Program-made: the position numbers and the translations under genes
Shown here: positions 22,572-34,522 of the stretch, piece after piece
How the letters are laid out: each line of letters starts with the position of its first letter
Numbering within the stretch: position 1 is the stretch's first letter
Assembly (NCBI GenBank): GCA_024704765.1
Contig: JAKMXF010000111.1
Location: forward strand, 1,747,627-1,811,626
Source of the DNA: Oopsacas minuta
Lineage: Eukaryota; Porifera; Hexactinellida; Lyssacinosida; Leucopsacidae
Length of the DNA: 64,000 bases
Reading direction: 5' to 3'
Notes under the pieces: generated by a model
The model's input: the letters and a program-made list of their open reading frames with translations, nothing else
Told to the model about the DNA's origin: nothing
Databases searched by the model: none

Positions 22572-25150
22572 TTAATTTCGGCTTTCCATCCCATCATAAG
22601 AGTACCAAATACCATTATATTTAACTCTCATAGAAAAATGTATGCCCATAGAGATAGTAAAGGCAATCAGCGAGTAGTGCAACAATTCATCTCTGTGTGG
22701 TACTGACATTGTGTCGTTGATATCGCATACGCGGACATTTTGAATCAGATGACCAACCTCGAGAATGAACATGGGTGATTTTTCTGTGAATTCATTTGAT
22801 AACAATTCAATGATGGCACCTGAATCTCGACATTTTAAGCAAGAATGACAAGAAGAATTTGATTGTAAATGGAAGTTTGACAATCAGAGGCAAACTTTGT
22901 CAGACAAGCGAGATTAACTTGTTTTTCAGACTGGAAACAGCAGCTCCAGCACTGAAAGGTTATAATGTACTTATCTGAACATATAGATAGACCCTTGCAC
23001 AAGAGCTGAATTACTTGTCCCTCGTAGCCCAAGAGGTTAAACTGCGAATTCACGAGTGGTATCCCGAGCATTTGAGAAATCTCGAATCTGACTTGATCAA
23101 ATTGACGTCTGTGAATTAGTGATAGAAATTATTCGAGATTCGAATTGGGAGAGGATTGTATGAGGTTGAAAGTTGTGGAAAGCGCATCTCTATGTAAGCT
23201 AAGTAATGTAACGAAGTTATCCATAGGGCATGTATTAACTAATTCAATTCCATGAACATAGCCACCCCAAGTAACACACAAATCTTCAAGGGATTGGTCT
23301 GATAGAAAATGTGCTTGTAACGAGAGTTGAGGCACGGATAACTCCTTTTCAGATTTAGGACTATTTATCATCATCACAGACAAAACCGGATATAGGACCT
23401 TTGTAATATAATCCATGCTTTTTTGTTGCCCCTTTGTGGATAACTCAAAGTCTTCTTTTGTATATTGGAGTATAGGTATTTTGGTTTCAAAACTTTCTAA
23501 GTACCATTGAATTAATATTTCAGTAACTTCGTGACTTGTGTCTAAAGTCATCAATCTAGTTTCAGGAATCTTAGTAGAAGGAAAATGTTCTTGGCTCCAT
23601 TCGAGTAAATTCTTAAAGGAAAAATTCTGTCTTTTCTCAAGTTCTCGATGGAAATCGTTAAGTGGGCTATTCGTCTTAATGGATTCTATTATGCGATCTT
23701 TCATTGAATTGAGAAATTCGAATACTTCTTCTCGTGATTTTCGTATGACATTGGCTTCAAACGTTGACTCTTCAGCCCCAGTAAAAGGAGACGAAGGAAT
23801 CATAAGATCTTCATCTGATATTTCATGTTGGATATTATTCTCATCACTTTGGCTGTCTAAATGACCCTTGTTTGGTAGCGCATGTATGGCTTTTTTGGGG
23901 ATTTTGTAAAGTTTGACTTTTGATCTCTTCACACATCTAGTAGCTTTATTTCGGAGAATCTGAACTGTACTACGATTCACTTTAGTCACAGGGTATCGAC
24001 CAATCCATTTATCCAGCAACTTTCCGCCCTTTTTACTTCGATAAACATTCTCAATCAATACATTATCCCCTATCTCAAGTTTCCTGGATGAAACTGGGTT
24101 CAATTTCTTGTCAAACTGCTGCTTTATCAGGTTTTGTGAATGTAATAGCTGTTCTCCAGCTATTTGACTATTCGACTCATGGGCTTCTTGCATGAAATCT
24201 ATCAATTTTTCAAACTGGTGCTCTCCACCCCACTGATCTAGGATACTGTCTTCTGGATGCTGATAGTCCTGGTTTTGTGCTTCGGTAGGGAGTCGAGCTT
24301 TTCGAGATCCATGTATCAACTCAAAAGCTGAGAAATTTGTTGTTGCCCTTTGTCTAATATTGATAGAGAATGTAATCTCTTCTAGGAAAAGTGACCAGTT
24401 TTCATTCTTTTCTTCTAACGATTTAACTAGAGCCTGTTTGATAGCTTTATGAGACGATTCAACTAACTCATTAGTCTACGGATGGTAAGGAGTAGAAAAG
24501 ATTAGCTTGGTATTATAAGTTTCATGCAATGCGCGACAAATATTATTCTTGAATTCAGTTCCGTTATCTGTAATTATTCGAACGGGGGCTCCCTGTCTAC
24601 AATATATCGAGTGGATTCCCCTTGCAACTTCCGTGGCTTCTTTAGATTTGAGTGGACGGGTTTCTATCCACCTGGTGAAATGATCAATCATGCTCAAAAT
24701 ATGTTTGTAGCCATTTGATTCGATAAGCGGACCTGTTAGGTCCATTCCTACACGATACCATACTTTTGTAATGATTGGCAAAGGTTTCAGAGGAGTAGTA
24801 GGACTGTTTAAGCTTGATTGGTTCTTTTGACAGCGAACACATGTAGTGACATAATTTTCAATATCTTTGTACATACTGGGCCAATAGTATCGGCCTTTTG
24901 CTATATTACATGTGTATCTAGCACATTGGTGCCCAGAATTATCATAAATCTCTTTGAGAATTCCCTCCAACTCATTGTGTCTGATAACCAATAACTGACA
25001 TCCTTCTAAGGATCTGAAAAGTTTTCCTGCCACTAATTCGTACCTCTTAGCTTTCTTGCGAATGATTCTCTTCTGTTCCTTAGTAGAATGTAGAGGGTAT
25101 GATTTTGAATCTAGATAATTTGAAATTGCTTCGTACTCAATAGAGTCCAT
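22572..25150 (-). pseudogene. Ginger integrase-like transposase with C-terminal cysteine-protease-like domain
   Basis: Gypsy-type integrase. The Zn-binding H2C2 domain has GHQCARYT...CVRCQ. The catalytic core has MDLTGPL (first Asp) and ITDNGTEF (second Asp). The Glu region, ELVESSHKAIKQ, comes just after a premature TAG (24476-24478, in PYHP*TNELV). A DKWIGRYPV region follows, then an acidic linker. The C-terminal part has NTCPMDNFVTLLSLH (Cys box), Cys pairs CWSCC and SCHSCLKC, and HFSMRVKYNGIWYSYDGM (His box), the order seen in USP-like peptidases. Lesions: the TAG, a stop at 23129-23131 and a frameshift near 22880-22920. The catalytic Cys, His and Asp candidates survive. Protease assignment is by motif order only. 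Confidence 0.82.
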
Positions 25151-25273
25151 ACTGCTGTGTAGAGGAATTCTATTTTATTTTTCACTGTTTTTGAGCTACT
25201 GACAAAGCTTTTATGCTTCTGTAAACCACTACAATATACTTACTCACCACTACACAAATATAACCATCGCAGG

Positions 25274-25410
25274 CCCTATATTATTCATTAAATAGAAACA
25301 TCACCGATTGTGTCGTATCACGATTATAATGAATAGCATTATATGATTTCATACCACAATGATATAACAGAAATTTATTGCACAATAGGGGGATCATTTT
25401 CGTCAAAACA
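25274..25410. repeat. Ginger right terminal inverted repeat
   Basis: Reverse complement of 22356-22492, ending CGTCAAAACA and followed by GTGG. Confidence 0.92.
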
Positions 25411-25690
25411 GTGGGCATTTAAGAAGTACTACATAAAGTAGGGTCAGTTCAAACTCATGTTTCTTCCCCTAAATATAACTGAATCTCAATTATTTTGATA
25501 TTAATCAATAGATGAGATGTAAACGTGTATAACAATATCAATTTTATCCAGAAATATTGAAAATTATCACCCGCATCAACCTTCTAAAAATCGATAATTT
25601 CCGATATTTTTGTGAATTACGAGTCCCAACTTTGAACTCAATTTTGGAAATTTTTATCAACAGAATCGCCTCAAAATTTACAAATACCTT
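25411..25690 (+). repeat. Dispersed repeat B, right part
   Basis: Matches the reverse complement of about 47285-47565, sharing AAGTAGGGTCAGTTCAAA and CTTTGAACTCAATT among others. A real but diverged paralogue, not coding. Confidence 0.8.
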
Positions 25691-26655
25691 CTTTGGTATT
25701 CTATAAATCAATTCCCTTAAACAAACCAAGGGGTCTCTAGTACTTTATTAAAGACTTTTGTCATCTATAAACTTCTAATCTTCACCATTTTCCAACTGAA
25801 TTTACAAGTATGACAGCCTCCAGTAATTGTTTGTCATGTTTACAATATGATTGACTTCAAGTTTAGATAGTTACGATACGAAATTGGAACGGTCTATTTT
25901 TATCTTTTTGCTTTTGTGTTTGCTCTCATACTTAATATTAGTTGTTTCATGCTCTTCATTATTTTGTCTGACTATAACATATTTTCATTGATCGGACATA
26001 TTCATGATTACCATTGAGTTGTGGCATGCTCGCATTGCATTGCACTCTCTTCGGAAATGCTCCAATTGTTCAAAAACATCATTTACTCTCTCATTTCTCT
26101 CATTTCGATGTCTACAGTCATATCTTATAGGTGCGCCTGTGTAATTTCAATTCTACTCTTCATTGGTGGTATCGAGATGGAGAATGTGTAATATATGTAA
26201 TACACATACTACAGAAGTTTTCGTGCAGTATATTGGAATCATTCAGTGTGTAGAATTACTAAGATAACTGATATTTGTATGTTGGTGATAAATGGTTGGT
26301 GTTTTATGGTTGTTTAACTCATGGATTAAAATAGTTCTGTATATTAAACAAGGTAATAGGTTAACATAATAATATAGTGTAAATATCAACGTAAATAGCC
26401 AGCCAATGTATAAGGTTACTCTAGTTAATTATGCAATATTGAAATTCAAGTTGCAGAAATAAATTTCTATAAAATTATGAGAAGTGTTTGCGGCCTCCAA
26501 TCTAAAATAATCTGAAAATTGTATTATGCTCCGTCTAAGTTGAATGAGAATTAGCATGAAAAATGGTTATTATAGAGCCAGATCATGGTAAAATAATAAG
26601 ATACAGAAAAATAGAATGTAAAATATACATGAGAAGACTGGAGCATATGGTAAGG
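25691..26655. other. AT-rich stretch, no gene seen
   Basis: Short frames only; no repeat or motif recognised apart from general AT richness. Confidence 0.5.
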
Positions 26656-26669
26656 GGGAAATTATACCC

Positions 26670-26830
26670 GAAACCTTTCGCCGAAATACAAATATAAGAT
26701 ACTTTCCTCAAAATAGAAAATTTTGTCAGCGACAAAAATTTCAGAAATATGCGCACTAATGCTTACTAGTTAAAAATGGAATCGAATATGCTCTTGGACG
26801 AACTACCTTCCACGTATTGAATATTTGGTT
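26670..26830. repeat. Dispersed repeat C, copy 1
   Basis: Shares AGCGACAAAAATTT, CACTAATGC, TACTAG and AAATGGAA, in order and spacing, with 43040-43140. Non-coding. Confidence 0.5.
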
Positions 26831-26999
26831 AGTGACAGAGTAGCTAATGCTAAAACTGCTACACCTATCTTCGTCCACATAACTATCTGGAACGTCACAT
26901 CTAATTTGTGATCTAAATAAATTCAGGGATATTCGGGACTTACGCTAATTAGAATACAACTAACTTCGGTGAACATTTCTTTTAAGGAGCTGTTTCACC

Positions 27000-27410
27000 G
27001 TCAAAAGATATTTCAAAAGAGGCCTGACGCTCTCGTTTATCCTGAAGGCAGAGAGTACGGTCTTCACTCCTTTCCATTGTCCCGCAATTCCAGAAGTCGG
27101 AGCTCAACAGTCAGTCGAGTGGCCTGACATTCACTCAAATCAAGAAGTCTGAGCTCTCGGTCTTGATCTGCCTAAGCAGTCATCCTAGTGGTTTGAAGTT
27201 CGCCAAATCCAGGCTTCGCATAACGCTCTTTCTAGGAGTTTCAGCTTTCAAAAAATGTTGCCGGTCAATCATCTGTTTGTGTGAGGCTTTGCTTTTGGTT
27301 GCAGTCTCCCTGTTCAAGCGCAGTCTACTATATTGTCGCAGCTCTTGGAGACGCTTTCCATTTTGTTTAGGAGTCTGAACTCAACTCATATTTATAGTCA
27401 AATTTTACTA
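27000..27410 (-). other. Degenerate Arg/Leu-rich repeat region, product unclear
   Basis: On the minus strand from about 27380 the frame reads KRLQELRQYSRLRLNRETAT and later RKSVMRSLDLANF, followed by stops. Such KRLxxLRxxxRxxRxxET repeats occur in some Helitron-associated and other invertebrate proteins. The assignment is a guess, and the plus-strand frame 27163-27378 is probably its shadow. Confidence 0.25.
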
Positions 27411-27649
27411 TAAATTGATAGGGCTATTGATTGCGTCATTATGGTTAGAATTAGTGACTAATCATGATTAAAAGTGTCTAGATATCCGCCGTCTCCCTAG
27501 GCCGCAGCGCGACAATTTTATGCCTCATGTTAGCACATAGATTACACAGCTAAATTTATAGGCTCATTTTGCCGCTAGGCGACGGTGATACTCCACGCTT
27601 CATTACTCAAGTGATGAAATAGCAGAAATGGACAATGGATAAGATCAGG

Positions 27650-27790
27650 GCCGATGTTTGGTATACAGGGGTATTTTGGGCCTGCCTTGGATAATTTGAG
27701 TCGTGGACGAAAATTCTCACCTATGACGAAATTATGACGTATTTGTCACCGTCATGCATTTTCGAAAAATCACATTATTAGCTGCTCAGC
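27650..27790. repeat. Dispersed repeat D, copy 1
   Basis: Shares TACAGGGGTATT, GGACGAAAAT and AAAATCACATTAT, in the same order, with 35065-35215; a shorter match lies at 40215-40290. Non-coding. 27811-28655 holds no gene that I can see. Confidence 0.5.
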
Positions 27791-29213
27791 CAATAAAACT
27801 GATAATGGTTGAAATTCGAATCAAAAGATATTCATATCTCTGACGCTGAGCGGAAGCACCAGGTTAGGCAGAATGAAATAGATGATGATCGCACTCCCGC
27901 GTGCTGCAGATGTGAGATCGCAGGTTGCTCACCAAATTTGACTAAACCTTGAATCCGTGAGAACTAAGTCTTGCTTCTCTTCCAATCCAAACCATAAATG
28001 AATAACACGACTAGTATCAAGTACAAATAATACTGAAAAACTATTAGAATATGTAACTCGAAGACAGATCTTACCACATTTTCTGTACTTTTGCCGAAAT
28101 TTAATGTTTTAGTATGCGTTTTACAACGAATATCAGTAATATACTTCTTTTGTGATGAAATGTATATTTGGATACTTGTACAAAGAATATACTTAGCATT
28201 TATTTACATTAATATATCAGATTATTTATCGAAAATCTTGCACAAATTCTGCAAAAATTTACCAAATTTCCGTATCTAGAGGTGACGTTTGGTTGCGGCA
28301 TTTAAATTTTCTGCTAATTCTCTCACTCGACCGGTGAAGTTCCTATATACCCCGCTTAGCGATCAATTGGACGTATTAATTTAGCTATTTAATACTGAAG
28401 CTATTTGAGGCACTAAGTTGTCGAGCCAAAGAATCAATTATAACCGAAATTAGCAATGACACAATTATATCACTGGATTTATTCTTTGTTTTTGTTGAAT
28501 TATGATATTTGAATTGCTTTCTTGATTACTTATAGATAAATACTAGCACCCTTCGCTTGCTAGATCGCTTGCACTACAACTTTGTTCCTTCAATTTAATT
28601 AACGTATGAAACAACAAATTTCTCAGTGCTTTTAGCAGCTACGCAACTGGATATACAGGGTATCTAATAAGTTCTGTTATACATTTTCGCGCCTTAGAGA
28701 GTAGCTATTACTATACTTCTGAAGTAATCTTCTAGATTTTCTTGTAGCATTTTTGGCGCTCTTTCGAATTATACCAAGTATATATCATTCAAGTCGGATA
28801 TCGACAATTCACACCGCGACAATTCGCACCACCGACAATTCGCAACTAATTTGATTGGCCAATTTGATATGATATTAGTTAATTAATTTGATCTAAGTAC
28901 ACGTAAATAATCAATTTTCTAATAATTATATCTGCACACGGAAAGTCCTAATTGGATAGATAATTCTAATTATGATTCCATGAATCCATTTAAGGATATG
29001 AATTCCAAAGATTGCTATAGTAAGTATTAAGTAAACACACACGAAGTAAATACTCTTAGGGCTGTATTTGGTAAAGAGGAATGTAGTAAACAGGATGTGA
29101 TCACCTGTGATATTTGCAATCCTCGGACATAAATAGAAATGACCTAGTTCTAACTCAGATTTGCTTTCTCATTAACAATCATTACATTTTCTCTTTGAAA
29201 TTATAACTTTACT

Positions 29214-30659
29214 AATAGCGGAACCTCTTGATCATCCGACCTTTAGGCTGATCAAGTCACAAAGAGGAGGAGACAAGCTGTCCGAGGATGGATATGTATT
29301 TGGAGTGCAGAGGAGAGTTGGAGAAGGGCGGATTGGTTGTGTGAGCAAAGAGGGGTCTGCAAAGCTAGAGTTCATACCAAAGGGATGGTGATAGTCAAGC
29401 GCACGAATGAGCACACCCATGGACCTGAAGAGCAGGCAGCGGACTGCTATGAAGCGAAGGCAGGCATGAAGAGGAAAGCACGGGAGTCCCAGGATAGCAC
29501 ACACCACATAGTGGGTGAGAGTTTGCAAACAGCATCAGAGGATACTGCTGCTAAACTCCCCAAACTGGACAGCCTGAAGCGGACGATACAACGCCAACGT
29601 GCTAGTGTACTTGCAGCTCCAGCACAGCCTACCACTCTAGCAGAGCTAGCTCTACCAGCAGTCTACCAGCAGACAGCCAAGGGAGAACAGTTCTTACTCT
29701 ACGACTCTGGTGCAGACGATGTACACAGATTCCTCATCTTCGCGACACAACACAACCTCGGGATGCTGCAGCGAAGTAAGATCTGGCTAGCTGATGGCAC
29801 CTTCAAGACGGCACCTCCCTCTTCGCCCAGGTGTATGTGGTGCATGGACTCCGTGGAGGAGATGATCCTATGAAGACCGGTCATCTGTTACCGAGCCTGT
29901 TCGTGCTACTGCTTAACAAGACGGAGGCTGCCTACCTGAGGATGTGGGAACAGATCCGCCTACTGTGCCCACTTGCCCAGCCTCAACAGATGCTCCTGCA
30001 CTTTGAGAAGGGCGCGATTACCAGCTTTGAGCATGTCTGGCCTAACACAGTGGTGAAGTGTTGCTTCTTCCACCTCACTCAGAATATCTGGCGACACGTG
30101 CAGTCTGTAGGGCTGCAGTCTGCCTACACACATGACGAAGAGTTAGCTATGCGCATCCGGAGGATACCAGCCCTTGCTTTTGCCCGACCAGCAGACGTAC
30201 CCGATCTGTTTGATCAAGTGGCAATGGACCTCCCCTTACGCCTGAGATAGGCGAACTAGTCGACTACTTTGAGAGGACGTATATCGGCCGCACAGTTGCC
30301 AGCGGATACCATGTAGCGGTGAGGTACCCTATTCACCCGTGGAACAACACATCGGCACGCCGTTAGGACTCCTCCGTACAACCAACGCCGTAGAGGCATG
30401 GCACCGAAGCTTCAATGCCACTGTCGGCTGCCATCACCCCACCATATGGAAGTTCATCCTCTCCTTCAAGCGTGAGCAGGGCCTAGTGGAGGTGCGGCAT
30501 ACTAACTACCTTGTTGGCAAGCTGCCAACCAAGCGGAGGCGGTCCCAACAGAGTGAGGAAGCGTTGAAGACTCTAGCTCGTGAATATTGTTCTCCAGATC
30601 GTTCTAAAATGGAGTTCTTGCAGGGTGTGGCACATCATTCCAGTCTGGGAGCCGATTAA
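29214..30659 (+). pseudogene. MULE transposase, left arm of copy 2
   Basis: Same protein as in copy 1. The start codon has become ATA; AEPLDHP then follows. FLYWCH finger: GGDKLSEDGYVFGVQRR, a frame change, then WLCEQRGVCKARVHT and NEHTHGP (ligands C, C, H, H). Here the codon equivalent to the copy-1 TAG is CAG (29670-29672), so the frame from 29337 runs on through LADGTFKT to 29873. The frameshift before QVYVVHGL, the LLHFEKG change and the later breaks are identical to copy 1. Catalytic Glu in NAVEAWH is kept. Inactive. Confidence 0.87.
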
Positions 30660-32059
30660 TATGTTAATCTAAAGGATTATCTCTAATCAATGTATTTGAG
30701 GATTAGATAGTACTTTGATTAACATATTAATCGGCTCCCAGACTGAAATGATGTGCTACACCCTGCAAGAACTCCATTTTAGAACGATCTGGAGAACAAT
30801 ATTCACGAGCTAGAGTCTTCAACGCTTCCTCACTCTGTTGGGACCGCCTCCGCTTGGTTGGCAGCTTGCCAACAAGGTAGTTAGTATGCCGCACCTCCAC
30901 TAGGCCCTGCTCACGCTTGAAGGAGAGGATGAACTTCCATATGGTGGGGTGATGGCAGCCGACAGTGGCATTGAAGCTTCGGTGCCATGCCTCTACGGCG
31001 TTGGTTGTACGGAGGAGTCCTAACGGCGTGCCGATGTGTTGTTCCACGGGTGAATAGGGTACCTCACCCCTACATGGTATCCGCTGGCAACTGTGCGGCC
31101 GATATACGTCCTCTCAAAGTAGTCGACTAGTTCGCCTATCTCAGGCGTAAGGGGAGGTCCATTGCCACTTGATCAAACAGATCGGGTACGTCTGCTGGTC
31201 GGGCAAAAGCAAGGGCTGGTATCCTCCGGATGCGCATAGCTAACTCTTCGTCATGTGTGTAGGCAGACTGCAGCCCTACAGACTGCACGTGTCGCCAGAT
31301 ATTCTGAGTGAGGTGGAAGAAGCAACACTTCACCACTGTGTTAGGCCAGACATGCTCAAAGCTGGTAATCGCGCCCTTCTCAAAGTGCAGGAGCATCTGT
31401 TGAGGCTGGGCAAGTGGGCACAGTAGGCGGATCTGTTCCCACATCCTCAGGTAGGCAGCCTCCGTCTTGTTAAGCAGTAGCACGAACAGGCTCGGTAACA
31501 GATGACCGGTCTTCATAGGATCATCTCCTCCACGGAGTCCATGCACCACATACACCTGGGCGAAGAGGGAGGTGCCGTCTTGAAGGTGCCATCAGCTAGC
31601 CAGATCTTACTTCGCTGCAGCATCCCGAGGTTGTGTTGTGTCGCGAAGATGAGGAATCTGTGTACATCGTCTGCACCAGAGTCGTAGAGTAAGAACTGTT
31701 CTCCCTTGGCTGTCTGCTGGTAGACTGCTGGTAGAGCTAGCTCTGCTAGAGTGGTAGGCTGTGCTGGAGCTGCAAGTACACTAGCACGTTGGCGTTGTAT
31801 CGTCCGCTTCAGGCTGTCCAGTTTGGGGAGTTTAGCAGCAGTATCCTCTGATGCTGTTTGCAAACTCTCACCCACTATGTGGTGTGTGCTATCCTGGGAC
31901 TCCCGTGCTTTCCTCTTCATGCCTGCCTTCGCTTCATAGCAGTCCGCTGCCTGCTCTTCAGGTCCATGGGTGTGCTCATTCGTGCGCTTGACTATCACCA
32001 TCCCTTTGGTATGAACTCTAGCTTTGCAGACCCCTCTTTGCTCACACAACCAATCCGCC
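29327..32059. repeat. 1343-bp-arm palindrome of MULE copy 2
   Basis: Arms 29327-30669 and 30717-32059 share one centre (30693) without indels. The loop 30670-30716 is the same 47 bases as in copy 1 by eye. Outer parts differ from copy 1 (about 15 of 60 bases between 61-120 and 29399-29458), while the inner 1.1 kb is almost identical. Confidence 0.9.
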
Positions 32060-32079
32060 ACATCTCTTTCTCTTCTCAC
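30727..32079 (-). pseudogene. MULE transposase, right arm of copy 2
   Basis: Mirror of 29327-30659. The frame begins MRRERDVADWLCEQRG, so the N-terminal part of the FLYWCH finger has been replaced by unrelated sequence outside 32059. It has the same lesions as the other three arms. A private difference of the left arm (near 30317, C for G) is absent here, showing the arms are not forced to be identical by assembly. Confidence 0.85.
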
Positions 32080-33289
32080 TCCACTCCTCTTCCCTCCTCT
32101 ATCATCTCCATTGAAGTGCAGCTATCATGGAAGAAGAACACTGGTTATGATGCGGTAGTGCACTTCTCTTGATCTTTCTCCTACAACTCTCTTATATATA
32201 TTATTTTAGTTTATCATAATTATTTATTCTCTATTTTTATTATATTTATCATTATTTTTATCATTATTTTATGCAATTAGTTTGTAGACACATGCATATT
32301 AGGCATTAAATATAGTTTATTTATGACTTGACTTGATTCATCTGACTTGTTATCGAATAGAAACCTAAGGGTTAATTTCCTGGCACGAACGGGGTGGTTC
32401 AAACTTCACGTGACACTTAATACCTGAATTGGATATCCTACTGGCAAGTATTCTCATGTCCCCATTTTGTAGGATAATTGTGTAGGGGTATAACTGACAC
32501 TTCATACCACCCTATCTTTAGAAGTACTTCAAGAGATAGGGTAGTATGAAGTTCATTTAATCATGACCTACGTGATATCATGATTACAAGTTAAAGAACA
32601 AAATATCTGTTACAGATATCATTCCGATCTATCCCAGCAAGGCCAATATTTAAAAGTGGATGACTAGTTTACTTAACCGAAACAGTACCCATCCAGAGAT
32701 TAAATTATCACTTATATTTACTGGATAAAGGTGTTGGCCAGAGTAACCGGTGGCTCTATTAAGTGGAGTCCACCGTATTATTAAAGGAATTTAAGTAGCA
32801 ATTTTGAGTTAGGCCAGCACAATGTGGGGAAATATAAGAAAGATTTTCCATAGAAGAACAGCTTCAAATTGTATTATGATAAATCCGGAATGATTTTATT
32901 TATATATTTTCCAAATGCATGGACAAACTCTTTGATTACAGATTGTGCAATCCATACTTTACTGCTCGTATAGTTCAAAAATTCAACATACACAAGTAAG
33001 CTACTCTTCCTTGCGGTACGCGGTTACGGACAGGAAGCGTCCTCATTAGGCATCTTTCGGGCGCCTAGGTTACTCCTAATCAACCGATAATTTGTGTTAT
33101 GTATTACTAAGTATCCTATGTATGTTTTGAAAGTCACTCTCTAAGTCGAATATTCACGATATGCTATTCGAACACCTGATTACCTCTGTAGCCGTTAAAA
33201 GTATACGAACTTTTGGAAATTTCTTTACTTTATGTACATAAATAACAACAAAAATTGATCATACAATGCTAAAAATCATATTCGGAATC
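32080..33289. other. Non-coding interior of MULE copy 2, with a hairpin
   Basis: No gene. At 32501-32553 CTTCATACCACCCTATCT and AGATAGGGTAGTATGAAG form an 18-bp stem with one non-Watson-Crick position around a loop of about 16 bases. The remainder is AT-rich with no recognised motif. Confidence 0.5.
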
Positions 33290-33371
33290 AATTGACCAAT
33301 CAAATTACGTGCCAATTGTCGCGGTGCGAATTGTCGGTATTCCCATTCAAGTTGATGATTCCCAGAAAATC

Positions 33372-34400
33372 ATGTTAGAAGAAATTCGTTCAAAAATTGT
33401 CACTTTTCACGAATCTGGATTTAGCAATAGTGAAATTCTAAAAAGGCTAAAAAATGATAAACTCAATCCCATGTCGATCTATCACACAATAAAACGATAT
33501 ACAGAGACTGGGAGCGTGTCTAACAGGAAACGAGTTGGTCGTCCAAGATCCGCTCGCACACCAGCCCTGAAGAATAGTGTTAGATGTCGAATCCTGAGAA
33601 ATCCCCGGCGTTCAATGCGAAAAATGTCTCGTGAATTCTGTGTCAATCACGAAACGATGCGGAAATTGGTTGTAGAGGACCTAGGAATGAAGTCCTATAA
33701 GAGGAAAACGTACACCATCTTAACGACTCCATACGTCGTAAGCGACTCGAAAGATGCATACAACTAAAAGCCCGATTCGCTCCTGGGGCTGAAGATCAGA
33801 TTCTCTTCTTAGATGAGAAGCTGTTCACGGTTGAGGAGGCAAGCAATCGTCAAAACGACCGCATACTTGCTTCTCGAAGTCAGGATATCCCAGATAGCAT
33901 CAAGTACATTGATAGAGTCCAGAAGCCACTTTCTCTGATGGTATGGGCGGGAGTGTCGGCAGACTCACGGACAAACCTAATTTTTGTCCCCGAAGGAGTG
34001 AGAATAAACTCCCAGACGTACAGAGAGCTGGTCTTGGAGCCTGAAATTGCGTCTGCTGGTGAGAAGCTATTTCAAAACCATCCTTGGACTTACCAACAAG
34101 ACTCTGCGCTGCACATGCTTCAAAAGTATCCTAGGGTTGGTTCCGAGTGCAAAATATCGATTTCACAAGTAAGGATGAATGGCCACCATCAAGCCCGGAT
34201 TTAACCCACTCGACTATTTCGTTTGGGCAAACTTGGAGAACAGGTCCTGTGCGAAATCTCACAAGAGTTTGGTGTCCCTCAAAGTTAGTTTGTTGAGGGA
34301 ATGGCAGAAAATCCCACAGAAGGAGCTGCGAAAAGCTGTCCATCAGTTTCGGGGCAGACTAACGTCCGTAATTCATAAAAAGGGAGGTTATATTGAATGA
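33372..34400 (+). pseudogene. Tc1/mariner-type transposase (DD37D-like), broken
   Basis: The ATG at 33372 is preferred because upstream codons lie in the MULE end. Paired helix-turn-helix: EIRSKIVTFHESGFSNSEIL and GSVSNRKRVGRPRSAR. After a frame change near 33765 come LFLDEKLFTVEEASNRQNDR (first Asp) and SLMVWAGVSADSRT. TYQQDSALHML gives the second Asp. A last shift near 34205 leads to NPLDYFVWANLENR (third Asp). About 112 nt separate the last two Asp codons, so roughly 37 residues, unlike the DD34D mariners elsewhere in the window. The C-terminus reaches GGYIE at 34400. Confidence 0.85.
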
Positions 34401-34522
34401 TATTTGTAATGTGTAATTAGGAACATAAGTCCTAAGAAAATGGAAGGTTTCATAGCTTTGCAATAGATAAATTTTGAAATAATTGGGGAATTGATATATA
34501 ACAGAACTTATTAGGCACCCTG

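Larger units (their letters stand above)
22356..25410 (-). mobile_element. Ginger-type DNA transposon with GTGG duplication, 3055 bp
   Basis: Inverted terminal repeats of about 137 bp (22356-22492 and 25274-25410) start TGTTTTGACGAAAATGATCC and look identical over most of their length. GTGG flanks both sides (22352-22355; 25411-25414), a 4-bp duplication as described for Ginger elements, whose ends are also TGT...ACA. A paralogous copy of the flanking repeat at 47280-47780 lacks the element. One minus-strand gene fills the interior. Confidence 0.9.
28794..33343. mobile_element. MULE copy 2, complete, 4550 bp, with CATTCAAG duplication
   Basis: Left end TCGGATATCGACAATTC and right end GAATTGTCGGTATTCC form the outer inverted repeat, followed inward by inverted and direct copies of GCGAATTGTCG and by ACCAATCAAATTA. 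CATTCAAG occurs directly outside both ends (28786-28793; 33344-33351); a ninth base differs (T/C). MULEs make 8-11 bp duplications. The interior is a palindrome of two transposase copies. Copy 2 is the complete reference for copy 1 at the window start. Confidence 0.9.
28656..34522 (+). mobile_element. Mariner-like element 3, split by MULE copy 2
   Basis: The left end CAGGGTATCTAATAAGTTCT (from 28656, preceded by TA) matches the reverse complement of the right end, which reads CAGGGTGCCTAATAAGTTCT inward from 34522. Removing the inserted MULE (28794-33343) and one copy of its 8-bp duplication leaves 1309 bp, the normal mariner size. That supports both boundaries. The right flank is AG, not TA, so that duplication has decayed. 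Its transposase lies entirely right of the insertion. Confidence 0.88.

Noticed and set aside
24476-25150. Gypsy retrotransposon or provirus (pol fragment)
   Set aside because: The integrase is enclosed by long inverted repeats with a 4-bp duplication; no reverse transcriptase, protease or LTR is present, so Ginger fits better.
29232-29528. Minus-strand frames over the MULE arms
   Set aside because: They mirror the transposase coding strand and recur identically in every arm; shadows, not genes.
33309-33371. Upstream start codon of the mariner 3 frame
   Set aside because: These codons are in the MULE terminal repeat and its target duplication; the ATG at 33372 starts the recognisable protein.
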